37,649 nt of DNA, from NCBI GenBank assembly GCA_964462125.1, contig CAYWXT010000019.1, positions 1 to 37,649 on the forward strand, in the 5' to 3' direction. Below, piece by piece: positions 25,010 through 33,178 of the stretch (position 1 is the stretch's first letter; each line of letters opens with the position of its first letter). A program made the translations under genes and the position numbers. The notes beneath the pieces are model-generated. The model was not told the DNA's origin and made no database searches. It saw only the letters and a program-made list of their open reading frames with translations. This DNA is from JAWLFY01 sp964462125. Its GTDB lineage: Bacteria > Planctomycetota > Planctomycetia > Pirellulales > Pirellulaceae.

Positions 25010-25494
25010 CACCCGAGCCTGTCACCCCAGCGCACCATCGCAAATCGCTTCCGGTCATCGGCTGGCGCGAATGGATCACGCTGCCCGATTTGGGCATTCG
25101 CCGCATCAAGGTGAAGGTCGACACCGGGGCGCGATCGTCGAGTCTGCATGCGTTCGACATCGAACCGATCCAAAAAGAGGGTCGGGACTGGGTGCGGTTC
25201 AAGGTGCAACCGATCCAGCGGAGCGAGTTTTTCGTCACCGCCGAGGCAGAACTGTTGGAGTATCGGCATGTCCGCAGCTCCAGCGGCGAGATCGATCATC
25301 GGCCGGTGATCACAACCTCGGTCCAGATCCTCGGTCAACGCTGGCCGATCGAGTTGACCTTGGCCAACCGCGACTCGATGGGGTTTCGAATGCTGCTCGG
25401 CCGGGAAGGCTTTCGGGGACGCTTGCTGGTCGACGCCGGACGTTCCTATTACGGAGGAAAGCCAATGCGAAAACGACGACACCCGCATGCTTGA
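25006..25494 (+). CDS. RimB-like retropepsin (ATP-dependent zinc protease family, PF05618)
   Basis: 162 aa from GTG at 25006, which overlaps the sulfatase stop (GTGA); a TTG at 24982 would add 8 residues. The key motif is VKVDTGARSSSLHA with D39-T-G, typical of this retropepsin-like family (the DTGA active-site turn), then FFVTAEAELLEYRHVRSSSG and the end GFRMLLGREGFRGRLLVDAG. In Pseudomonas the homologue RimB removes glutamates that RimK adds to ribosomal protein S6. Here it lies directly before rimK, which supports the same job. The end of the gene is 61 nt before the chosen rimK start. Confidence 0.88.
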   Translation: MTPEPVTPAHHRKSLPVIGWREWITLPDLGIRRIKVKVDTGARSSSLHAFDIEPIQKEGRDWVRFKVQPIQRSEFFVTAEAELLEYRHVRSSSGEIDHRPVITTSVQILGQRWPIELTLANRDSMGFRMLLGREGFRGRLLVDAGRSYYGGKPMRKRRHPHA

Positions 25495-25555
25495 GGCGGC
25501 TGGAGCCGCGAAACAGCAACCGCTCACTCGACCCATTTCCAACGGACGGAACGAC

Positions 25556-26809
25556 ATGAAACTGGCGATTCTCTCCTGCAGTCGCACCTGCTACAGCACA
25601 CGCCGCCTTCGTGAAGCGGCCCTCAGCCGAGGGCACGACGTGAAAGTTCTCAACACCCTCAAGTTCGCGATCGATGTCGAACAGGGACGTCCCGATCTGC
25701 ACTACCGCCGCAAACCGCTGAGTCAGTACGACGCGGTGTTGCCCCGGATCGGCGCCTCGATCACCTATTTCGGAACCGCCGTGGTCCGACAGTTTGAGCA
25801 GATGGACGTCTTCTGCGCCAACAGCTCGACCGGGATCGTCAACGCCCGGGACAAACTCCGTAGCCTGCAGATCCTGAGCCGTCACCAGGTCGGGATCCCG
25901 CAGACGACCTTCGTCCGCGACCGCCGGGACGTGATTCCGGCCATTGAACGGATCGGGGGGGCGCCGGTGATCATCAAACTGTTGGAGGGGACCCAGGGCG
26001 TCGGCGTGATCCTGGCCGACACCGTGAAGGTCGCCGAGGCAATCATCGAAACGCTGCAAAGCACCCGCCAGAACGTCCTCGTGCAGCGGTTTGTTTCGGA
26101 AAGCCGCGGCCGGGACATCCGGGCCTTTGTGATCGGTGATTATGTCGTCGCCGCGATGCGCCGCGTGGCTCAAGGGACGGAGTTTCGCAGCAACGTGCAT
26201 CGTGGCGGCCGCACCGAGCCGGTCGAGCTCGATGATCGCTACTGCCAGATCGCCATCCGGGCCGCCCAGATCATGGGGCTCCGCGTCGCCGGGGTCGACA
26301 TGCTCGAAGGACGCGACGGGCCCCAGATCATGGAAGTCAACTCCTCCCCTGGATTGCAAGGGATCGAAGCCTGTACCCAGCTCGATATCGCCGGCGCCGT
26401 AGTCGACTATATCGCTGCCCAAGTCAACTTCCCCGAGATCGACCTGAGACAACGACTGACGGTCAGTCGCGGCTATGGGGTGACCGAAATTCATATCCCA
26501 GAAGGCTCCAACTTCGTCGGTAAGACGATTGACGAATCGGGACTGCCGGAACAGGACATCAACGTCCTGACCCTGTACCGCGGAACCAAGGTGATTCCCA
26601 ATCCGCGGTTGAAATATTCACTCGAACCGGGCGACCGGTTGCTCTGCTTCGGCAAACTGGAAGCGATGCGGGGAATGGTCCCGGACAAAACGCGGCGACG
26701 GCGCAAGCCCAAGGTGAAGGTGCTGCCGGCCGATTACGAAAAGCTGTTCACAGAAGAGCAAGCGGCGGCGGGCTCCGCCGCGGACCGATCGGCGGAGGAA
26801 GAAATCTGA
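25556..26809 (+). CDS. rimK: RimK-family glutamate ligase with a C-terminal TrkA-C domain
   Basis: 417 aa from ATG 25556; the open frame reaches back to 25487, but the family start (MKLAILSCSRTCYSTRRLRE) is here. The ATP-grasp part is clear: VLPRIGASITYFG, PVIIKLLEGTQGVGVILAD, LVQRFVSESRGRDIRAFVIG and the Mg-binding VAGVDMLEGRDGPQIMEVNS. RimK normally ends near residue 300; here about 70 more residues form a TrkA-C/RCK-C fold (GYGVTEIHIPEGSNFVGKTI, LEPGDRLLCFGK) with a Lys/Arg-rich tail. Such domains bind small ligands, for example nucleotides, so ligand gating of glutamylation is a reasonable inference. RimB is upstream and an AstE/AspA-like hydrolase follows after 4 nt. The target could be S6 or another protein. 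Confidence 0.93.
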   Translation: MKLAILSCSRTCYSTRRLREAALSRGHDVKVLNTLKFAIDVEQGRPDLHYRRKPLSQYDAVLPRIGASITYFGTAVVRQFEQMDVFCANSSTGIVNARDKLRSLQILSRHQVGIPQTTFVRDRRDVIPAIERIGGAPVIIKLLEGTQGVGVILADTVKVAEAIIETLQSTRQNVLVQRFVSESRGRDIRAFVIGDYVVAAMRRVAQGTEFRSNVHRGGRTEPVELDDRYCQIAIRAAQIMGLRVAGVDMLEGRDGPQIMEVNSSPGLQGIEACTQLDIAGAVVDYIAAQVNFPEIDLRQRLTVSRGYGVTEIHIPEGSNFVGKTIDESGLPEQDINVLTLYRGTKVIPNPRLKYSLEPGDRLLCFGKLEAMRGMVPDKTRRRRKPKVKVLPADYEKLFTEEQAAAGSAADRSAEEEI

Positions 26810-26813
26810 GGCC

Positions 26814-27896
26814 ATGCACGGCAACGCCCGCACGAAGAAGCCGATCGAAACCTGGGACGGACACCAGATCCGTCCTGGCGAGAGTCGCGACATCTACGTG
26901 TCGGTCTCGGAAAGCTACAGCGGGGTCGAGACCCGCGTGCCAATCCACGTCAGCCGCGCCGAGTCTCCGGGCCCGGTCGTCTCGATCACCGCCGCCCTGC
27001 ACGGCGACGAAATCAACGGGACCGGCGTCGTCCGCCAACTGGTCAACGATGCTACCCTGCAGTTGTTTCGCGGGTCCTTGATCCTGGTTCCCGTGTTGAA
27101 CCTACTCGCCTTCGACCGGCATTCCCGCTACCTCCCCGATCGCCGCGACCTGAACCGGTCCTTTCCTGGCGACGCGATGGGAAGTTTGGCGGCGCGGATG
27201 GCCAGCACCATCATGGACGAAATCGTCAACCGCAGCGACTGCATGATCGACCTGCACACCGCCGCCGTCCGCCGCACGAACTATCCCAGCGTCCGGGGCA
27301 ATCTGAAAGACCCCTCGGTCGCCCGCCTGGCCCGCGCCTTCGGAACCGAAATCATCCTGCACGGCAAAGGCCCCGCCGGGTCACTGCGACGAGAAGCCTG
27401 CTCGGCCGGTTGCCCCACGATCGTGATGGAAGGGGGCGAAGTTTGGAAAGTCGAACGCTTTGTCGTTGAGACCGGTGTCCGCGGCGTCAAGAATGTCCTG
27501 TGTGAACTCGGCATGATCGACGGCGAACCCAATCGCCCCGATTACCAGGTGACGGTGGAGAAGAGCAAGTGGATCCGCGCCGACCGCGGAGGCTTCCTGC
27601 ACTTCCATGTGCAACCCGGAGCGATCGTCGACAAGGGCCAGATCCTGGCGACCAACACGAACCTGCTGGGACGCGAACGGAGTGCCCTGGAGTCTCCCTT
27701 TTCCGCCGTCGTTATCGGCATGACGACACTGCCGGCGGTCAGTCCCGGCGAGCCAGTGTGTCACCTGGGGCGGTTGCCCAAAGGGACTCGCCCCGGAGAA
27801 CTCCGCCGACTGCGGCGATTGGAAAGCGGTTTGGAGGAACGGGTCGTCGATGACCTGGCGACCAACGTCTACGTCGTGGACCCGAACGAGATATGA
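26814..27896 (+). CDS. AstE/AspA family zinc hydrolase (succinylglutamate desuccinylase/aspartoacylase-like)
   Basis: 360 aa. M14-type zinc ligands are visible: H63 and E66 in ALHGDEINGTG, and H148 in IDLHTAA; the substrate-site stretch RDLNRSFPG and the catalytic Glu region IVMEGGEVW are present. A C-terminal beta-rich domain follows (GGFLHFHVQPGAIVDKGQIL). Family members remove acyl groups from acyl-glutamate or aspartate, and related enzymes are frequent rimK neighbours. It starts 4 nt after rimK and its stop overlaps the kinase start (ATGA). The real substrate is unknown; hydrolysing glutamylated or acylated products of RimK is an inference. Confidence 0.88.
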   Translation: MHGNARTKKPIETWDGHQIRPGESRDIYVSVSESYSGVETRVPIHVSRAESPGPVVSITAALHGDEINGTGVVRQLVNDATLQLFRGSLILVPVLNLLAFDRHSRYLPDRRDLNRSFPGDAMGSLAARMASTIMDEIVNRSDCMIDLHTAAVRRTNYPSVRGNLKDPSVARLARAFGTEIILHGKGPAGSLRREACSAGCPTIVMEGGEVWKVERFVVETGVRGVKNVLCELGMIDGEPNRPDYQVTVEKSKWIRADRGGFLHFHVQPGAIVDKGQILATNTNLLGRERSALESPFSAVVIGMTTLPAVSPGEPVCHLGRLPKGTRPGELRRLRRLESGLEERVVDDLATNVYVVDPNEI

Positions 27897-28774
27897 CGCG
27901 CCGATCCCGCACCCCCTCCAAGCGGTCGCAACGCACCGCCTTTGCAATTCCGAAACCGCCGGACAAGCCGCTCCGCGTCGGAACGCGGCTGGGAAAGTAC
28001 CGGCTGGATAAGCGGCTCGGCCGTGGCGGTTTCGCGACCGTTTATGCCGCCACCGACATCTTGCTCGGCATGAAAGTCGCCCTCAAGATTCCCTCCACCG
28101 AACTTGTCTCGGAAGAACTCGTCGAGGAATTCCGCCGGGAAGCTCGGCTGACGGCGAAGCTCGACCACCCCAACATCTTGCCGATCCGCGACGCCACCTT
28201 CGTCGAAGGACGTCTCGTGATCGTCTCGCCGCTCGCCGAACGGACGCTCGATGACCGGCTGCAAAAGCGGATTGCGTTCGAATCGGCGTACCAACTGCTG
28301 CACCAATTGCTGCAGGCCGTCGCCCATGCCCACTTCCGGGGTGTGATTCACTGTGACATCAAACCGGAAAACATCCTGCTGTTTGAGGACAAGCAAGTGC
28401 GGCTGGCCGATTTCGGCATCGCCAAGGCGGCCCAGCGAACCGTGTGCGGTTCCGGCACCGGCACGGTTGGCTACATGGCCCCGGAACAAGCGATGGGCAA
28501 ACCGTCGGCGCGCTCCGATGTCTTCTCCATCGGGCTGCTGGCCTACCGCATGTTCTCGGGGAAATGGCCAGAATATCCCTTCGAATGGCCGCTGCCTGGC
28601 GCCGCCCGGTTTCGCCGACACACCCACCCCGACCTGATCGCCGTGATCCGCAAGGCGCTCGCCATCCGCCCCCGTGACCGCTATCGAGACGCGGGCCAGA
28701 TGTTGGACGCTTGGGAGAAAACGCGATTGAAAGCGATCCGCTTCGCCCGCCGCCACCGCGTCTCGCGACGCTAA
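27893..28774 (+). CDS. Cytosolic Ser/Thr protein kinase, non-RD type
   Basis: 293 aa, essentially a single kinase domain with a basic N-terminal tail and a basic C-terminal tail. Gly loop LGRGGFATVYAA, lysine K65 (VALKIPS), catalytic loop HCDIKPENIL (D155), DFGIA and GYMAPEQAM are all present, so it should be active. The conserved Arg before the catalytic Asp is Cys (HCD rather than HRD), which in known kinases goes with activity independent of activation-loop phosphorylation. There is no transmembrane helix or sensor domain, unlike most planctomycete kinases. It overlaps the preceding gene (ATGA), so it belongs to the rimB-rimK operon and may phosphorylate its members or S6 (inference). Confidence 0.92.
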   Translation: MTRRSRTPSKRSQRTAFAIPKPPDKPLRVGTRLGKYRLDKRLGRGGFATVYAATDILLGMKVALKIPSTELVSEELVEEFRREARLTAKLDHPNILPIRDATFVEGRLVIVSPLAERTLDDRLQKRIAFESAYQLLHQLLQAVAHAHFRGVIHCDIKPENILLFEDKQVRLADFGIAKAAQRTVCGSGTGTVGYMAPEQAMGKPSARSDVFSIGLLAYRMFSGKWPEYPFEWPLPGAARFRRHTHPDLIAVIRKALAIRPRDRYRDAGQMLDAWEKTRLKAIRFARRHRVSRR

Positions 28775-28782
28775 GGGCAAGA

Positions 28783-28848
28783 AAAAAAGGGGTTGGAGAA
28801 ATCCCGCCCACTCGCGACCGCCTGGGCAATGTGCCAGTACTCCCCCCC
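28783..28848 (-). pseudogene. Fragment of a GT39-like membrane protein gene
   Basis: On the minus strand the reading EYWHIAQAVASGRDFSNPF matches EYWHIAQAVASGRGFSDPF of the intact gene at 31352-32644 (its bases 32438-32500). The DNA is about 85 percent alike over roughly 57 bp by eye. Nothing of the gene continues on either side, so it is a short remnant of that gene or of a paralogue. Confidence 0.8.
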
Positions 28849-28864
28849 CTCCGTTCCCCGTAGG

Positions 28865-30703
28865 TCACGCGTCAACGGAGCCCTCGTCTCGGGGCCGTCG
28901 AGCCAGTTGTTGGATATGCGACTGCGCGGCTGCCAACGTCGTAACCACAGTGGCGCCACAACCGATGCGCTCCTGTGCCTTGTCCAGATTGCTATGGGAA
29001 TCCCATAGTCCCACGACGAGCGTTACGTTGGGAAATCGACCGCGCAGTTGATTGCACATGTACCGAGCATGCATCACGGCGGCGGGCGCCGTGGCGGAGA
29101 TGCAAACCACATCGGGATGCTGTTGATTGTAGAGTTCCATCATCTCGTTCGCCAAAGTGGTGATCGAGACGGCCTGCACCAGATAGCCGTTGGCGTCCAA
29201 AATATGCGTCAGCAACAGAGCGGCGACTTCATCCGCCTCACTCCGGGCGGGAACGCAGAGTATAGGTACTTGGGGCGGCGGATTGGCCGGGGCTGGCTCA
29301 TCGGCCTGGCCCTCGGTCGCGGGCAAGGGAGCGGTTTCCTCGGCTAATCGTTCCCGCTGGCGCTCGTGATGGATTTCGGTCATGTCCTTCAGGCTTTGCA
29401 TAATAAACTGGTGCTTCGCGTCGTTGAGCTCACCCAGTTGCCAGTAGGTCTCGGCCAGAGCCAGTGCCGGAATCAGGACCGTATCATAAACCTCGACCAG
29501 CGGTTGATCCTCGAGGTACGCGTCGAGCAGTTCGATCGCTTCTTCCTGATCACCTGCCAGTAGACGTTGGTAGATGCGCTTTTGAGGCGCAAATACAGGA
29601 TCGTTGCCCAGCAAAATGCCGAGGAATGAAAGCTGGGGAACGTGCTTGCCGACCACCAGCAAGCACACCGTCAACGGCGTTGCCAGCAGCAGGCCGACTG
29701 GGCCCCACAACCACATCCAGAATATGGCCGCCACCAGCACTGCCACTGCCGAGACACCGGTGTTCCTGCCATAGAGCCAAGGCTCCATGACATTATTGCT
29801 GAACAACTCGAGCACGATGAACAGCCCCACCGTCAGCACGGGTTCGAGCCAACCTGTGGAGATGGCCAACGAGAGCCCGATCGGCATCGCCGCCGCGATC
29901 CACGGGCCGATATAAGGGATGAACCTCAGGATCGTCGCCATGATGCCCCACAGAAGAGCATTCGGCACACCGATGAAGTAAAGCCCAACGGCAACCGAAA
30001 TGCCAAATGTGACGTTGATGAAGAACAACATCAAGAGATAACGGCTGACGCGCGTGCCCGCATCTTCCAGCATCTGAATGGTCACGGTCACATTACCATG
30101 CCCAACCAAGTGGATAAAACGATCGCGTAGATCCTCGCGCCGGATCAGGAAGAACACCACGAGTACGATCACGATGCCGGTAGTTCCCAATACTTCGAGC
30201 AGCGTACCGAACATCCCGCCAAAGACTTTCAGGGGGCTGTTTGGCGAGGGAAGAACGCGGACGGAATAGGGGAGTTCATTCGTCCCTAGCGGCTCGTTGG
30301 TCTCTTGCGGTGACGAGAGGTTTTGGTCCATTCCTTCGGCGGTTTGCGTCACCTTGCTCAGCACGACGACGGCATATTCGTTGACCGCCTTCAGTCGCAC
30401 CTCAAGGTTACGCTGGTACTCGGGAAGTTTAGGCGCTAAGTAACTCACCTGCACGACGGCAGTCCAAGCGACGAGCCCCAGCACGGTGAACCCCAAGGTG
30501 GCCGTCACCAACACGGCCGGGATCCGACCCATCCTGCCTCGTTCCAGCCAGTCACAAAGGGGGCTCAAGAGAAAGCTCAGCAGCACCGCTAGCGTCAAGG
30601 GAATGAGCACTCCCTTCGCCAAGTAGAGAGCCGCTACAACCACGACGATCGCTGCGAGTGTCATGATCCAGGAAGTTTTCGGGATGTCGTCGTGTCGTAC
30701 CAT
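28865..30703 (-). CDS. AI-2E family (PerM-like) permease fused to a B12-binding-like domain
   Basis: 612 aa from ATG 30703, which has GGAG 6 nt upstream; a TTG at 30715 is less likely. Residues about 10-370 are the AI-2E/PerM membrane domain with multiple helices and the family signature PNALLWGIMATILRFIPYIG plus ELFSNNVMEPWLYGRNTGVS. Residues about 385-455 are helical (QRLLAGDQEEAIELLDAYL), like a B12-binding cap domain, and about 490-595 resemble the B12-binding alpha/beta fold (VVCISATAPAAVMHARYMC, TLVVGLWD). The cobalamin lower-ligand motif DxHxxG is not seen, so cobalamin binding is doubtful. Substrates of this permease family are poorly defined. It lies between two gene remnants, which suggests an acquired block. 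Confidence 0.88.
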   Translation of the reverse strand: MVRHDDIPKTSWIMTLAAIVVVVAALYLAKGVLIPLTLAVLLSFLLSPLCDWLERGRMGRIPAVLVTATLGFTVLGLVAWTAVVQVSYLAPKLPEYQRNLEVRLKAVNEYAVVVLSKVTQTAEGMDQNLSSPQETNEPLGTNELPYSVRVLPSPNSPLKVFGGMFGTLLEVLGTTGIVIVLVVFFLIRREDLRDRFIHLVGHGNVTVTIQMLEDAGTRVSRYLLMLFFINVTFGISVAVGLYFIGVPNALLWGIMATILRFIPYIGPWIAAAMPIGLSLAISTGWLEPVLTVGLFIVLELFSNNVMEPWLYGRNTGVSAVAVLVAAIFWMWLWGPVGLLLATPLTVCLLVVGKHVPQLSFLGILLGNDPVFAPQKRIYQRLLAGDQEEAIELLDAYLEDQPLVEVYDTVLIPALALAETYWQLGELNDAKHQFIMQSLKDMTEIHHERQRERLAEETAPLPATEGQADEPAPANPPPQVPILCVPARSEADEVAALLLTHILDANGYLVQAVSITTLANEMMELYNQQHPDVVCISATAPAAVMHARYMCNQLRGRFPNVTLVVGLWDSHSNLDKAQERIGCGATVVTTLAAAQSHIQQLARRPRDEGSVDA

Positions 30704-30827
30704 GAGATTCTCCAAGTCGCGGATCGCTCGTCACGTTGCCGTTCGACACGGGTCGGGCCCTGTTATTAAAATTCCAGTATATGACCACTTGCCGTGGGAA
30801 GCTTAAATGCGATCGGCGAAAGCGATT

Positions 30828-31286
30828 CTATAGCAGCGGCGGAGCGGTTCCAGCGGGCTCCAGCTCGACTTCGATCTGGTGGTCCTGGCGATCGTCGATC
30901 GCAGGATGATCTGGGCGTCGCGGCGGATCAGACGCCGATCCAGGCTCTGCACCGCAAGCTCGCTCCGCTCGGGGGTGCCTGCTCCGGAAAGGACCGACCA
31001 GCTCTGAGGGATCGCGTCGCCGCGATAGGTCGACGTAGCGGCAAATCGCCAGCGGCAGCCAGAGGTAGTCGTCCGAGAAATGAGTTCGCACGCCGCGTCC
31101 CACCGGCGGGTGCCAACAGTGCTGGACGTCCCCTTCACGAAATTGATGCGCCGTCGCTCGCAGCAGATGTTCGCGAAGCAACTGCGGATGGGCATGGACC
31201 CGCGCCATGGCATCCTGCAACTGGTCGCGATCGAGGAAGCACCGAAGGATCAGTTGCAGCCATCCGAATCCGACAATATGATCCAC
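30828..31286 (-). pseudogene. Frameshifted remnant of cyclic beta-1,2-glucan synthase (GH94 part)
   Basis: The minus-strand reading contains DRDQLQDAMARVHAHPQL, REHLLRATAHQFREGDVQHC and WHPPVGRGVRTHFSDDYLWL, a signature of the GH94 phosphorylase part of NdvB/ChvB-type cyclic glucan synthases (normally about 2,800 aa). Only about 130 residues survive. After YVDLS the reading continues in another frame (GDAIPQSWSVLSGAGTPERS), so at least one frameshift is present, and the stretch before DRDQLQD also looks shifted. No start or downstream catalytic part remains. The rest of the gap 30704-31351 shows no gene. Its origin from a proteobacterium-like donor is an inference. Confidence 0.82.
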
Positions 31287-31351
31287 TCACTCTCCATCGC
31301 CAGCAGCGAAGAGCGATGGGCGCACGAATAAGGGACGAACTTTGTGACGTG

Positions 31352-32644
31352 CTATTTCGCTGCTGCTTGCAACACGCCGTGGTTAACCGCCTCGAGTCTC
31401 CTCGATCGCCCAGTGAGAGCGAGAAAAACCAGCATCATTTTGACAGCCAGTAGCGGAACGCCGTAGCGCTCGTAGTAACTGATCAACACATACGGGGCCA
31501 AATAGATGACGAAGAGGACAGCCGCGACTTGGAACTCGCGCGTTTGCCGAATCGATCGTCGCCACAGCCCGTAAAGCAGCGCAAGCACCGGCAAGCAGTG
31601 AGCGAATCGCTTCAGGTAAAGCTTCACCTCCTGGCGAGCGTCCCGGGGGTCAAACGGCGTATACCAGATGGTTGCTGACGAAAAGCGTCGCAGGACGTTT
31701 GCAGAAAAGTCACGTGGATGTGCGCGGATCCACGCGAACGCCTCTGCACCTTTCCGCTTCGTAATGGTCGTCTCCCCAGACACCCTCATCGGTCCAATGT
31801 CAGTCCCGGAGCTTGCGTAGGGATGATGCCGTTCGATCGTGGTCATGTCCAACCTGCCGTCATCGTCCGCGACATTGCTGATCCACAACTCATATCCGCC
31901 ATTCGATTTGATGGGAACGAACTCTCCCAGAGTCACCGCGCATCGTATTGTCCACGGAGAAACGACCAGCAGCGCAGTGGCTGCCGCGATTATGATTGTA
32001 CGCGGATGTCGGATGGAGAATCCGGTCGTCGCGACCGCCCACGTCAATCCACCGACCGGACTCGCCAAGGAAAACAATCCTCCGAACGCACCCCAAGCGA
32101 GGCTCTGACGTACCGTCGGCCGCCGTCGACAGTGGATCAGCGCGACAAGTGTGATGCTCATGAATGCTGACACCAGCCAGGCATCATGTAGAGTTTGAAA
32201 AATCCAATAGAATTGCCCGCCGATGACCAATGCGACGGACAGGATCGCCAACCAGGGATGACCACATGCGGTGCCTTGGTTGCAGATGAACCAGCAGATG
32301 CTACCGATGACGATCGACTTCAATACGATGACTGCCAGCGCCACTGCGCCCCGCTCGTCTCCCAGCATGCCGATCAACGCCGCCTGGATGTAGACCAGCA
32401 TCGGCGGCATCCATGCGGTCGGACCGGTGGGAATCGGAAAGGGGTCGGAGAATCCACGCCCACTCGCGACCGCCTGCGCGATGTGCCAGTATTCACCGCC
32501 CAAGTGTTCATGGTAGCTTTGCTTCATCAGCCCCTGAAGCCCAGGCCAAAATGCGTCGTCGGCCTGCTGATCGAAATACGACGCGACCATCATCACGGAC
32601 AGAACCCCCGCAATCCAAGCTCCAAGCGAAGCCGTCGGTAGCAT
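31352..32644 (-). CDS. GT39/dolichyl-phosphate-mannosyltransferase-like membrane protein
   Basis: 430 aa from ATG 32644, supported by AGGAG 5 nt upstream (the frame is open further up but without a ribosome site). About nine to ten hydrophobic segments are visible, beginning SLGAWIAGVLSVMMVASYF. The extracytoplasmic loop after the first helix contains GGEYWHIAQAVASGRGFSDP and PTGPTAWMPPML, typical of planctomycete glycosyltransferase-family-39-like proteins; the acidic E in the loop could be catalytic. The likely job is transfer of a sugar from a lipid-linked donor at the membrane. The gene seems intact while its neighbours are decayed. Acceptor and sugar cannot be told. Confidence 0.8.
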   Translation of the reverse strand: MLPTASLGAWIAGVLSVMMVASYFDQQADDAFWPGLQGLMKQSYHEHLGGEYWHIAQAVASGRGFSDPFPIPTGPTAWMPPMLVYIQAALIGMLGDERGAVALAVIVLKSIVIGSICWFICNQGTACGHPWLAILSVALVIGGQFYWIFQTLHDAWLVSAFMSITLVALIHCRRRPTVRQSLAWGAFGGLFSLASPVGGLTWAVATTGFSIRHPRTIIIAAATALLVVSPWTIRCAVTLGEFVPIKSNGGYELWISNVADDDGRLDMTTIERHHPYASSGTDIGPMRVSGETTITKRKGAEAFAWIRAHPRDFSANVLRRFSSATIWYTPFDPRDARQEVKLYLKRFAHCLPVLALLYGLWRRSIRQTREFQVAAVLFVIYLAPYVLISYYERYGVPLLAVKMMLVFLALTGRSRRLEAVNHGVLQAAAK

Positions 32645-32956
32645 GATTGCTCCTAACGTCGAATCCAGGCTACAAAGGTCAGTACTGGGAAACATGATGC
32701 GGCAAAGCAGCGACGCGTCACTATAACACGCCGCTAGAACGGGGACTTCGGCTCTTGAGCATCTCGCACCTCGCAAGCGAATACTCCGATGGCCTGCAGA
32801 ACTTCGCATTCTTGGCGGGCAAACAGGTGCGGGGCGACACGGTTCAAGATCAAGTACGGCCGTGTTTTTCCAGGAATTCCCAGCCAGGTCGGAAAGCCCG
32901 TGTGTTCGGGGGTCACAGCTGTTGCCGTTTCGCGCCGTCTTTGTGATTGGTCAAAT

Positions 32957-32985
32957 CGCAAGCCCTTGTCAGAAAAGGGCTTGCG
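32957..32985. repeat. Perfect 11-bp inverted repeat, 7-nt loop
   Basis: cgcaagccctt (32957-32967) pairs with aagggcttgcg (32975-32985). Neither side is followed by a T-tract, so it is not a standard terminator. It may be a REP-like element or a recombination or protein site. Confidence 0.8.
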
Positions 32986-33094
32986 CCACGCGATGGCCGT
33001 CACTGACCGGGAACTCCTGGCGGTTTTCCGTCGCGTGATCCTCCGCAGCGTTGATTTCCGCTCAGAAAGAACCGGGAAAAAAGCTCCGGCGATG

Positions 33095-33125
33095 TTGCCC
33101 CCCCCCCCCCTTGACTCGATACAAT
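33095..33125 (+). promoter_or_regulatory. Possible promoter with a 13-C tract inside the spacer
   Basis: TTGCCC (33095-33100) and TACAAT (33120-33125) flank a 19-bp spacer of which most is the C13 tract (33098-33110, which also supplies the end of the -35). A start near 33132 would leave a leader of about 47 nt to ATG 33179. The spacer length is at the edge of what works, so tract length could set expression. Confidence 0.35.
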
Positions 33126-33178
33126 CGGCAAGGCTCTAGCGGGGTTGACTTACTTTCTCCTTTTCCAAAGTCGAGCCG

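Larger units (their letters stand above)
32645..33178. other. Gene-poor interval with an inverted repeat and a long C tract
   Basis: 534 bp. An open frame on the minus strand (32734-33003, 89 codons) has no recognised family, and I do not call it a gene. The interval holds a perfect inverted repeat at 32957-32985 and a 13-C homopolymer at 33098-33110, just upstream of the cysteine-rich gene. Confidence 0.6.

Noticed and set aside
25310..26494. Minus-strand open frame of 394 codons opposite rimK
   Set aside because: Antisense of a clear ATP-grasp gene; His/Asp-rich without motif.
32734..33003. 89-codon minus-strand open frame in the gap before the cysteine-rich gene
   Set aside because: No family recognised, no ribosome site, and it includes the inverted repeat; kept only as part of the described gap.
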